Shown: piece after piece, positions 9,248-17,000 of the stretch
How the letters are laid out: each line of letters starts with the position of its first letter
Position numbering within the stretch: position 1 is the stretch's first letter
DNA from: Adhaeretor mobilis
GTDB taxonomy: Bacteria; Planctomycetota; Planctomycetia; Pirellulales; Lacipirellulaceae
Assembly (NCBI RefSeq): GCF_007741515.1
Contig: NZ_CP036263.1
Span: 4,265,178 to 4,329,177, forward strand
DNA: 64,000 nt
Reading direction: 5' to 3'
Made by a program: the position numbers and the translations under genes
Notes under the pieces: model-generated
The model's database searches: none
Seen by the model: the letters and a program-made list of their open reading frames with translations, nothing else
Told to the model about the DNA's origin: nothing

Positions 9248-9637
9248 CTCTTTCGCATTGTTTTTTACAGGGCGAACGGGTTTGCACAGCAGCTTATAGT
9301 CGTTCTTGTCACAAGCATGAGTGTAATTCGTTAAGTTGCCACTCGCCTTAGGTAACATTTACCCAGTGTCGAGAGAGGATTCTGGGGCAAAGCCCAAGGA
9401 GCAAGCTATCCCTGGTGGGGGTGGCCACTACGGGTTTCATCATGCTCCATCCGATGCCCGCTCATTCCGCGAGCAGCTTCGGCTGCTGTTCCTAGATTCA
9501 AGGTTCGTACGGCGTTTCGCTTGATTGCCATCCGCTGAATAGTAGAATACGAACAGACGCCATCGTAATACCATTCTAGACGCACAGGTTTGTTCGACCT
9601 GCTCCCGACAAAGCATTTCCCAGTTAGGTTTAGGCGG
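9248..9637. other. Intergenic region between tRNA-Gln and metalloprotease gene
   Basis: About 390 bp. A run of six T follows the tRNA closely (around 9261) and may serve as its terminator. No convincing coding frame; short open frames here have no family features. No integrase gene is present although this would be the usual place in a tRNA-associated island. Confidence 0.45.
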
Positions 9638-11101
9638 TTGAAACTACATAAACTCACTCGCTTGCCTGCAGTCGTCTTATTAGGTCTCCTGTGTTTAGCA
9701 GCCCCGGAGCCTTCTCGGGCCTTCGTTTCCAATGGGCGCTGGACGAGTACGGCTACTCAAAGCTCTACAGGAGTGACCGGCGCTCCGGCCACATTAACGT
9801 GGAGCATCGTGCCAGATGGAACGACCATTCCCGGGCGTAACCCGAGCAATCTGGTCGCCTTTTTCGATGGTCTTTACGGAGCAGGCGACGGAGGCACCGA
9901 CTTGCAGAATCGCCCCTGGTTCGACGATCTAGTGAAGTCCTCGTTTGATCGCTGGACGGAATTGAGCGGCCTCACCTTCAAGTACGAACCTAACGACGAT
10001 GGCGCGATTCACGGGAATTTCTTCGGACTCTTGGACACACGCGGCGATATCCGCTTAGGAGGAACCTTCCTCGACGGCCAGGGCGGCACGAGTGCCCAGG
10101 CAGGGTTCATACCAAACAGCGACATCACGATCGACACCGGCGACTCGATTTTTTACGGCAGCACGAATAGCAACTCTATCAATCTGCGGAACACGCTGAC
10201 GCATGAAATTGGACACTCGTTTGGCTTAGCTCATGTCGATTCCAACACCTCCAACTTTCTGCTGGAACCGGCGTACAACGATACTTTTGACGGCCCACAA
10301 ATCGACGATATCCGGGGCATTCATCAGCTTTACGGGGATGTCTTAGAACGCGACACGTATGGCCCCAAGCCGAACAATTCCACGGCAACGGCTTCCAGCC
10401 TGGGGGTACTAGCTGACGGGCAGACAGTCGCCCTGGGTTACGACGCGGGTTTCACCACGGGAGTATCGCCCACCGAGAGTGACTTTCTCAGCATCGCCAA
10501 TACAAGCGACATTGACTACTTCACCTTCACAACCGTCGGAGCGGCGACGGTCGATGTGACGATTACCCCAACTGGCCCCAATTACTTTGAACGGCCCACC
10601 GGAGTAGGGAATTATGCCGTGACGCGATCTTCGCAACAAAGCGACCTCACGCTGGAAGTCTTTCGAGCAACTGACGGCGGAGGAACTCAGCTTTTGGGAA
10701 CAGCCAACTCGGCACCACTGGGGCAAGCCGAATCGCTACTCGATTTGCTACTACCTGCGGCGGGGGAATACTTCGTAAGGGTAGCTGGATCTACCAATGC
10801 CGTGCAGCTTTATCAATTAAGTCTCGCCTTGGAGGCCAGCAGTACGGCTGGCGATTTCGACGAGAACGACCAGGTCGATGGTATTGATTTCCTGCAATGG
10901 CAGCTTGGTTTTGGGCCTACTTACACATCGAGCCATCTCTCTGATTGGCAGGAGAACTATGGAACGTTGGCCGGCCAACCGGCAAGCCAAGTCGTTCCGG
11001 AACCAACAATCCTCTGCTCGTTATCCCTGCTTCTCTACACGTGTCTCAGCTCCCGTAGGCTAAGCGGCTTTCCACAAGGCTTTATTGGGGGGGGAAATTA
11101 G
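9638..11101 (+). CDS. Secreted matrixin-like zinc metalloprotease with dockerin-like module and PEP-CTERM tail
   Basis: The protein (487 residues from TTG 9638; the frame extends to TTG 9590) has a signal peptide (KLTRLPAVVLLGLLCLAAPEPSRAF), a catalytic domain with the metzincin zinc motif HEIGHSFGLAH (H-E-x-x-H-x-x-G-x-x-H) followed by DIRGIHQLYG, a bacterial pre-peptidase C-terminal-like beta domain (DIDYFTFTT...GEYFVRVAG), one dockerin type I-like calcium motif (GDFDENDQVDGIDFLQW...) and a C-terminal VPEP motif with a hydrophobic stretch and basic end. The PEP-CTERM signal directs processing by exosortase. I infer an extracellular peptidase anchored or released at the envelope. The start is uncertain as no ATG is available. 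Confidence 0.88.
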   Translation: MKLHKLTRLPAVVLLGLLCLAAPEPSRAFVSNGRWTSTATQSSTGVTGAPATLTWSIVPDGTTIPGRNPSNLVAFFDGLYGAGDGGTDLQNRPWFDDLVKSSFDRWTELSGLTFKYEPNDDGAIHGNFFGLLDTRGDIRLGGTFLDGQGGTSAQAGFIPNSDITIDTGDSIFYGSTNSNSINLRNTLTHEIGHSFGLAHVDSNTSNFLLEPAYNDTFDGPQIDDIRGIHQLYGDVLERDTYGPKPNNSTATASSLGVLADGQTVALGYDAGFTTGVSPTESDFLSIANTSDIDYFTFTTVGAATVDVTITPTGPNYFERPTGVGNYAVTRSSQQSDLTLEVFRATDGGGTQLLGTANSAPLGQAESLLDLLLPAAGEYFVRVAGSTNAVQLYQLSLALEASSTAGDFDENDQVDGIDFLQWQLGFGPTYTSSHLSDWQENYGTLAGQPASQVVPEPTILCSLSLLLYTCLSSRRLSGFPQGFIGGGN

Positions 11102-11244
11102 GCGTAGAATTATTTGACCAATCAACAAAGGCTGCTTATACTCCGGTTTGCTACGATAGATTTGTAGTCCCCCCCCCCCTGCTGGCTTCTTGGCGGTAAG
11201 TCTCAGCTTTTTTGGGTGGGGAATTATTTAAGACATCCCCCCCC
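11087..11244. repeat. G8 and C11/C8 homopolymer tracts
   Basis: Three homopolymer tracts lie within 160 bp: G8 at 11087-11094 (inside the last codons of the metalloprotease gene), C11 at 11169-11179 and C8 at 11237-11244. The C8 tract sits 24 bp before the next start codon. Such tracts are prone to slippage and also to sequencing error. Confidence 0.8.
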
Positions 11245-11268
11245 TCTCTCCATTGCCAAGAACTGCTC

Positions 11269-11940
11269 ATGAACTCTCAAGAACTCTGCTGCGCTGCTAC
11301 CGAAGACGACAGCCTTTCAAATTCCAAATGGAAGTCGATTAAACGCACTGCCGCCTACTCGTTGGCCGCCGGTGCGGCAAACGTAGGACTAAGTTCAGAT
11401 GTTGAGGCTGCACCTGTCTACTCGGGCATACAAAATATCGCGATTGGTCAACTTGGAGCCCAGGATCTCAACCTCGATGGCGATGCTTACAACGACGTTC
11501 TCCTCAAGAATTACGTCTTTGGCGGCAACTATCAGGGGGCAACCGTTAACTATGCTCCAGGTCAGCTTGTCGGCTTCAATGCTGGCTTGAATTACGTTTC
11601 CGCTCTCAGTATCGGCGACCCAATAGACGGTACCACGGTTGGGCCTAGCTTCACTGGCTCGATGGCTTATGGAAACAACGCCAACTCACAGTTCGACAGT
11701 GTCACGGATGCGTACATTGGGCTCTCTTTCCCAATCAATGCGGTGAATCACTTTGGCTGGGTGCGGGTCGACGTCGACAATGCCGCAGGCACCTTCTTGA
11801 TCAAGGACTGGGCCTACGAAGCGGAGCCGGGGGTCGGAATCGCCGCAGGTCAGATCCCCGAACCGTCCACATTGGGGCTGTTGGCCGCAGGCGCTTTGGG
11901 TTTGACTGCAATGCGACGCAGATCTCAGCCGAATGCCTAG
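11269..11940 (+). CDS. PEP-CTERM exported protein, copy 1 of a tandem pair
   Basis: I chose ATG 11269 (MNSQELCCAATEDD) over the frame's earlier GTG because the latter runs through a C8 tract and lacks a ribosome site. The 223-residue protein has a Tat-less, Ala-rich N-terminal segment (RTAAYSLAAGAANVGLSSDVEAA) that acts as export signal, a beta-rich body with DLNLDGDAYNDVLLKNYVFGG and FGWVRVDVDNAAGTFLIKDWAYE, and the sorting tail IPEPSTLGLLAAGALGLTAMRRR. The body matches the next gene product closely. Family function is unknown; PEP-CTERM proteins are exported and sorted by exosortase, often with exopolysaccharide. Confidence 0.85.
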   Translation: MNSQELCCAATEDDSLSNSKWKSIKRTAAYSLAAGAANVGLSSDVEAAPVYSGIQNIAIGQLGAQDLNLDGDAYNDVLLKNYVFGGNYQGATVNYAPGQLVGFNAGLNYVSALSIGDPIDGTTVGPSFTGSMAYGNNANSQFDSVTDAYIGLSFPINAVNHFGWVRVDVDNAAGTFLIKDWAYEAEPGVGIAAGQIPEPSTLGLLAAGALGLTAMRRRSQPNA

Positions 11941-12101
11941 CAGGTAATTTTCCAACGGTTGCTTCTTGTCATCGCCTAGCAAAGGCAGAATCAACAGGCC
12001 CGAAGAACCCGAGCAGTTTCGTTGCTTGTACTTCGTGCCGCAATATCTAGGTATCAGTGCCCTAGGCCACCAAAGCAACGTAACTCGTAGTGAGCTTTCA
12101 G

Positions 12102-12923
12102 ATGTCGAATCAGCAAATGCCTCCTTCCCGTAGCAAGCGGCGCGCTGCCTACAGTTTGGCCGCCAGTGCGGTCGTTGCAGCTAGCTCCTCGGAATCCAAC
12201 GCTGCAGTTCAGTACTTCACCGGACCGATCGACGTACCACAAGGAAGTAGCCAGCCGATCGACTTTAACCTCGACGGCGACTATCCGGACATCGTGCTGA
12301 AGAACTACGTCTTCGGTGGCGGGAATTACCAAGGTGCTACGGTACCCTATGCCCCAGGCAAGATAGTTGGCTTCGTCGATAGCGGTTCGGGACTTTCGTA
12401 CTTTTCCGCCCTGACGTCTGGAACGCTGATCGACGCCTCCTCTCTGGGAGACCAATTCGTCGGTTCACTCGCCTATGGAACAGTCAATCCGAACGCAGAG
12501 TTCGCTAGCATCACCGATGGGTATCTCGGGTTCGCCTTTCCCATTGGACCCGATGACCTCTACTACGCGTGGATGCGAATCGACGTCGATAACGCCGCGG
12601 GCACGCTGACGATCAAAGACTGGGCTTTCGAAGATCAAACGGGCGTTGGCATTGTCGTAGGAGATAGTGGCGCGCCAGCCTATCTGAGCGATTTCGACGA
12701 AGATAGCGATGTCGATGGCGAAGACTTCCTCGTTTGGCAACGCGATTTTGGTATGCCCTACAACGGCAGCAATCTCGCAGATTGGCAGCTGGAATATGGA
12801 TCTGGCTCGAGTAGCCAGCCAGCGGTAGGTTCTGTTCCTGAACCGGGGACGCTTGGCCTTCTGGCCGCCGGAGCGGGCGGCTTGGCATGGATGCGTCGGA
12901 GACGATCGCAGCAGGGCGAATGA
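12102..12923 (+). CDS. PEP-CTERM exported protein with dockerin-like insert, copy 2 of the tandem pair
   Basis: This 273-residue paralogue of the preceding gene (start ATG 12102; GTG 12090 is also in frame) shares LKNYVFGGGNYQGATVPYAPGK and MRIDVDNAAGTLTIKDWAFE. It differs by carrying, between the body and the sorting tail, a dockerin-like calcium-binding module (SDFDEDSDVDGEDFLVWQRDFG...LADWQLEYG) that copy 1 lacks. The tail is VPEPGTLGLLAAGAGGLAWMRRRR. Its stop overlaps the start of the next gene (ATGA), suggesting translational coupling to the AP-superfamily protein. Confidence 0.87.
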   Translation: MSNQQMPPSRSKRRAAYSLAASAVVAASSSESNAAVQYFTGPIDVPQGSSQPIDFNLDGDYPDIVLKNYVFGGGNYQGATVPYAPGKIVGFVDSGSGLSYFSALTSGTLIDASSLGDQFVGSLAYGTVNPNAEFASITDGYLGFAFPIGPDDLYYAWMRIDVDNAAGTLTIKDWAFEDQTGVGIVVGDSGAPAYLSDFDEDSDVDGEDFLVWQRDFGMPYNGSNLADWQLEYGSGSSSQPAVGSVPEPGTLGLLAAGAGGLAWMRRRRSQQGE

Positions 12924-14932
12924 ACATCCAGCGAAAACAAGCAGCTGGCGGACCCAAACGCGTACTTCTGATCGGCTGGGACGCTGCCGATTGGCAAATG
13001 ATTCGGCCCTTGATCGACCAGGGGCTCATGCCGACATTGGCCTCCTTCATTGAGCAAGGCGCGTGGGGTAATCTTGCCACGTTGCGCCCCATCCTTTCCC
13101 CCATGTTGTGGAATACCGTGGCCACCGGTAAGCGGCCCGCACAGCACGGAGTACTCGGATTCACTGAGCCTGATGCGGAAGGGACCGGCGTGCGTCCCAC
13201 CTCCAGCACGACGAGAAAGTGCAAGGCCCTCTGGAACATTCTCACGCAGTGCGGCCTGCGGAGTAATGTGGTCGGGTGGTACGCGTCGCACCCCGCAGAG
13301 CCGATCAACGGGGTGGTAGCCTCCAATCAGTTTGAGAACTCGCATCTCGGCAAAGGGCTTTCAGCAGCGGTTCCTCAAGGTGCGATCCATCCGGAGAAAA
13401 TGGCGGAAGAGTTGGCTAGGCTCAGGGTGCTGCCCGCCGAGATCGATGCCAGTGCGATTCTCCCCTTTGTCCCCGATGCCGCAAAAATTGCCCAGCAGGA
13501 ATCAAGCGGAAAGCTGCCCAATCGACTGGGCAAGCTCCAGCATTTGATCTCCCAGACGGCCACAATCCACGCCGTTGCCACGCACTTGATGACCGAGACA
13601 TACTGGGACCTTACGGCCATTTATTATGAAGGGATCGATCGCTGTGGCCACGAGTTCATGCACTGCCACCCACCCAAGATGGAGCAAGTCTCTCAAGAAG
13701 AGTACGACGCCTACCAGCACTGCATGAACGCGATTTACCGCTTTCATGACATGCTATTGGATGCGCTCTTGAAGTTCGCCGGCGATGACACCGCAGTCAT
13801 CCTGATGTCTGATCACGGCTACTACAACGATCAACTCCGGCCCGATCCGCGCGAGGGGAAAGCGGGGCCCGTGGAGTGGCATCGCCCGTTCGGCATCATT
13901 GCTGCCAATGGTCCTGGCATTAGATCGGGCAGTCGAGCCTACGGAGCAAGCCTACTGGAAATTGCTCCTACGGTCTTGCAGTTGCTCGGCCTGCCGGCGG
14001 CTTTCGACATGCCAGGCCGGGTACTCGCAGAAATGCTTGAAGACCCCGAGCCAATCTCCCGCATCGAAAGCTGGGAAGAGATTGAGGGAGAAGCCGGTTT
14101 GCATCCACCGGAAACCCTAGTCGATCCGGCCGAAGCACAGGCGATGCTGGCGCAATTGGCCGATCTCGGTTATATTGAGAACGCTGGAGAGGATTCCTCC
14201 GAGACCCTCTCAAAAACCATCGAGGGCAACCAACTTTCACTGGCTCAATCGCTGGTCGACGCCCATCAATTCCAAGATGCGATTAAAGTCCTCATGCAAT
14301 TAAATGATCAAACGAGAGGCTCCGCGGGAACGAAGTTGCTGCTTGCCTCGTGCCACCTGGGAACCGGCAAAAGAGACCAGGCACGTTTGATACTCGAGCA
14401 GCTTGCCGCGGAGCAACCTGATACGCCCCGCATGCACATGATGCTGGGGACACTTGAGTACGCTGATGGGAATTCCGAAGCCGCACTCGTGCACCTCAAT
14501 CAGGTAGCTAAGACGGAGTCGCGGCTTCCCGGGCTACACAATAAGCTGGGAGAGGTTTACCTTGGTGTGAAGGATTACCCTCGTGCGGTCGACGCATTTG
14601 AGATCGCCCTTGAGATTGATAGCGAGAACGCCCTAGCCCTAGCCGGCATAGCACGTGCTCAGTTGGAACTTGGCAAACCTGACGAGGCGCTGGACTATGG
14701 CCTCTCCGCCGCAGAATTGATTCATCAGCTACCCCGTGTGCACCTAGTCATCGGCGAGGCGCGACTCGCGCTGGGTGACGATGTGGGAGCCGTCGAAGCC
14801 TTGGAGCTTTGCGTAAAACAGGCCCCAAGAATGACTGCTGCTCATCGAGCACTCACCAAGGCCTACCGAAATCTTGGCCAAACAGACAATGCGATGCGAG
14901 CCGAACTCAGAGCAAACAAAGTCTTGGCATAA
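12920..14932 (+). CDS. Alkaline phosphatase superfamily (type I phosphodiesterase-like) protein with TPR repeats
   Basis: The start ATG 12920 overlaps the upstream TGA and follows GCAGGGCGA, so it is preferred to the in-frame ATG 12887. The 670-residue protein starts with KRVLLIGWDAADWQMI, the metal-binding Asp region of the nucleotide pyrophosphatase/phosphodiesterase family, followed by LSPMLWNTVATGKRPAQHGVLGF (Thr nucleophile region) and later YYEGIDRCGHEFMH, VILMSDHGYY and EWHRPFGIIAANGPGI that supply further metal ligands. From about residue 440 to the end, several TPR helices (for example YLGVKDYPRAVDAFEIALEIDSENALALAGIA) suggest protein contacts. No signal peptide is seen. Substrate unknown. 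Confidence 0.9.
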   Translation: MNIQRKQAAGGPKRVLLIGWDAADWQMIRPLIDQGLMPTLASFIEQGAWGNLATLRPILSPMLWNTVATGKRPAQHGVLGFTEPDAEGTGVRPTSSTTRKCKALWNILTQCGLRSNVVGWYASHPAEPINGVVASNQFENSHLGKGLSAAVPQGAIHPEKMAEELARLRVLPAEIDASAILPFVPDAAKIAQQESSGKLPNRLGKLQHLISQTATIHAVATHLMTETYWDLTAIYYEGIDRCGHEFMHCHPPKMEQVSQEEYDAYQHCMNAIYRFHDMLLDALLKFAGDDTAVILMSDHGYYNDQLRPDPREGKAGPVEWHRPFGIIAANGPGIRSGSRAYGASLLEIAPTVLQLLGLPAAFDMPGRVLAEMLEDPEPISRIESWEEIEGEAGLHPPETLVDPAEAQAMLAQLADLGYIENAGEDSSETLSKTIEGNQLSLAQSLVDAHQFQDAIKVLMQLNDQTRGSAGTKLLLASCHLGTGKRDQARLILEQLAAEQPDTPRMHMMLGTLEYADGNSEAALVHLNQVAKTESRLPGLHNKLGEVYLGVKDYPRAVDAFEIALEIDSENALALAGIARAQLELGKPDEALDYGLSAAELIHQLPRVHLVIGEARLALGDDVGAVEALELCVKQAPRMTAAHRALTKAYRNLGQTDNAMRAELRANKVLA

Positions 14933-14946
14933 TGAGGAAAACGATA

Positions 14947-16035
14947 ATGTCGAAAGATACGATGCCCCGTTGTCAACGACCGAATTCACCCCTTCGAAAC
15001 CAATACGGTTTTACACTCGTCGAACTATTAGTCGTCATCGCCATTATCGGCGTGCTGGTAGGTCTGTTGCTGCCTGCGGTGCAAGCGGCAAGGGAATCGG
15101 CTCGACGCGCCTCCTGCTCAAACAAACTACGGCAGATTGGGCTCGCCGCGCTCAACTACGAATCGGCAAATGGACACATGCCTCCTGGGTATCTTGCCGG
15201 TACCAATTTCATCAAGCCTGAGTCCCCAAGCGACTCAAAAGGTGATCACCAACTCACCGGAGTTTTCGTATTCCTGCTCCCCTACATGGAGGCCGGGAGT
15301 GTCTTCGATCGATTCACGACCACCTTGGACCTCGGTATCGACAGCCGCGACAAGAACTATAATGTAGACACGAATGCCTGGTCGATTGCACAGGCACGAC
15401 TCTCGGCATTCTTATGTCCTAACGGTCCATCGGAGTCGCCACGAAACGCTATTCTCGACAAGACGTATGGCATCTTGAAGGGGGGGTTCCTAGCTCTGGA
15501 GTCAGCCGCTTGGGATCCTCTTCAGACTCAGTTGGGCTTGACCCACTACATGGGCAACTCCGGAGTCTGGGGCCCTGTTAGTCCAAATCTCGTCTACGAT
15601 ATGGGGTCAGGAAACCGGAACGTAAGTAGCGATCTCGCAGGAGTTTTTGGTGTCCGATCAAAAACCCGCATCGGGCAAATTACCGATGGTACTTCGCAAA
15701 CTCTGATGTTCGGCGAAGCCCCTGGAAACTACGGTGTTTCCATACCCGATGAATTTGTGCCAGGCAACCACGATGGCTTTACCCAGGGCAATGCGTGGGC
15801 TGGCTTTGGGACGCTTCCCGCGGCTCTCGGCCTTAATGTCACAGTAGAAAACAAGGCTGGAGCACAATATGCAACGAAATGGTCCTACTATGGTTCACTG
15901 CACTCCGGAAATATCGTCCAGTTTTGCAATGCTGATGGTTCAGTTCATACGCTCACGAAAGACATAGAAATGTTTATCTTTCAATCGCTTGCAACCATTC
16001 AAGGGGAAGAGCTCGTTGACGAGAGCGTCCTTTAG
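14947..16035 (+). CDS. DUF1559 prepilin-like protein
   Basis: A typical planctomycete DUF1559 protein of 362 residues. The N-terminus carries the type IV prepilin/pseudopilin signal GFTLVELLVVIAIIGVLVGLLLPAVQAARESARR, cleaved before the Phe by prepilin peptidase, then SCSNKLRQIGLAALNYESANGHMPPGYLAG, the DUF1559 hallmark, and a C-terminal SLHSGNIVQFCNADGSVHTLTKDI close to the family's end motif. I chose ATG 14947 because GAGG lies 9 bp before it; ATG 14932, which overlaps the previous stop, is an alternative. These proteins are thought to form pseudopilus-like fibres or envelope structures; function is not established. Confidence 0.93.
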   Translation: MSKDTMPRCQRPNSPLRNQYGFTLVELLVVIAIIGVLVGLLLPAVQAARESARRASCSNKLRQIGLAALNYESANGHMPPGYLAGTNFIKPESPSDSKGDHQLTGVFVFLLPYMEAGSVFDRFTTTLDLGIDSRDKNYNVDTNAWSIAQARLSAFLCPNGPSESPRNAILDKTYGILKGGFLALESAAWDPLQTQLGLTHYMGNSGVWGPVSPNLVYDMGSGNRNVSSDLAGVFGVRSKTRIGQITDGTSQTLMFGEAPGNYGVSIPDEFVPGNHDGFTQGNAWAGFGTLPAALGLNVTVENKAGAQYATKWSYYGSLHSGNIVQFCNADGSVHTLTKDIEMFIFQSLATIQGEELVDESVL

Positions 16036-16087
16036 CGGATACTTGCAGGGGAGTCTCGCTGTTAGTACCTCGTGGAGATTTTAGTTG

Positions 16088-16297
16088 ATGACCGCACGTA
16101 TTTATCCAGGCTGGGCTTCTTGTTTTTTGGCTTTCTCGCTATGCATCGGAATCATTGCCACGACAGGTTGTGGTCCCGAGGAGAACACGATTGAGATCCC
16201 AGAAGATCCGTTACCACTGCCTGGCCCTGGAGCGAGGCTGAGCCACCAGTCACAAGAGAATAATTCAGAGAACTCCCCTCAGGGAGGCTCCCCCTAG
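16088..16297 (+). CDS. Small lipoprotein
   Basis: A 69-residue protein with a signal peptide and lipobox (FLAFSLCIGIIATTGCG, Cys around residue 27) followed by a short Pro/Ser/Glu-rich tail. It should be a lipid-anchored peptide in the envelope. It lies 52 bp downstream of the DUF1559 gene, an arrangement frequent in planctomycetes where a small lipoprotein follows a DUF1559 gene. Its last bases overlap the end of the convergent sulfotransferase gene by 4 bp. Confidence 0.72.
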   Translation: MTARIYPGWASCFLAFSLCIGIIATTGCGPEENTIEIPEDPLPLPGPGARLSHQSQENNSENSPQGGSP

Positions 16298-16863
16298 GAA
16301 GATCGGTTGCGATACAACTCCGGATCGACCGCTTCGACACAGGCCGAGCAATCCAATCGTCCCTCCAGAAAATCGTTCAGTTTCGCCACTTCGGATTGGG
16401 GATCGACAACCACATCCGCATAGTTCAGCGGCAGCACTCGCAAGTGCTCTTGCTCAGGCAGCCAGGTGCTTAGGTTGGTCAAATGAGTCGTAAATGCCTT
16501 GCTGAGCAGTTCGCGATTTCCACCACCTTTCATCGCTTGCCTTGCGAGCATCGCCTCTTGAGAATCCAAGACTTCTTCAAGTTCGCGTTGCATCAAAATC
16601 ACGGCGTAATTCTCTGTCTCCGGGAGCGAAAACAACAATTGCGAGATGACTTTGATCGCCTTCCCACGAACTTCGGGTAGCCAAGACGCATCCTGCTGCA
16701 AGCGTTTCACTCTCTCGACTTCGAAATACCCAAGTGGGTTGTCTTCATCAGCCTTGCGCATTTCGTCCGTCAGTGCTTTGATCCCGCCGCGATTGAGCAT
16801 TTGCATCATCAGCGACGTACCCGAACGAGGCAGGCCGGAGACGATGATTATTTCGTTGCGCAT
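16294..16863 (-). CDS. Sulfotransferase family protein
   Basis: The 189-residue protein starts with IIIVSGLPRSGTSLMMQMLNRGG, the 5'-phosphosulfate-binding P-loop of PAPS-dependent sulfotransferases, and has NYAVILMQRELEEVLDSQEAML, corresponding to the 3'-phosphate binding segment. It is shorter than most sulfotransferases (about 250-300), so it may be a compact prokaryotic member. It probably sulfates a carbohydrate or other small molecule, but the acceptor cannot be told. ATG start at 16863. Confidence 0.85.
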   Translation of the reverse strand: MRNEIIIVSGLPRSGTSLMMQMLNRGGIKALTDEMRKADEDNPLGYFEVERVKRLQQDASWLPEVRGKAIKVISQLLFSLPETENYAVILMQRELEEVLDSQEAMLARQAMKGGGNRELLSKAFTTHLTNLSTWLPEQEHLRVLPLNYADVVVDPQSEVAKLNDFLEGRLDCSACVEAVDPELYRNRSS

Positions 16864-17000
16864 GGGAAGTACCTAATGAGATGTCATTCGAGAGATCCTA
16901 AATCATTGTGATAATTATACTAGAAAAGCAATGCGCACGAACTGATTGCAAAATACAAATTGATCGCTACTGAATCTTGAACTACTGCCAATTCGCTCTC

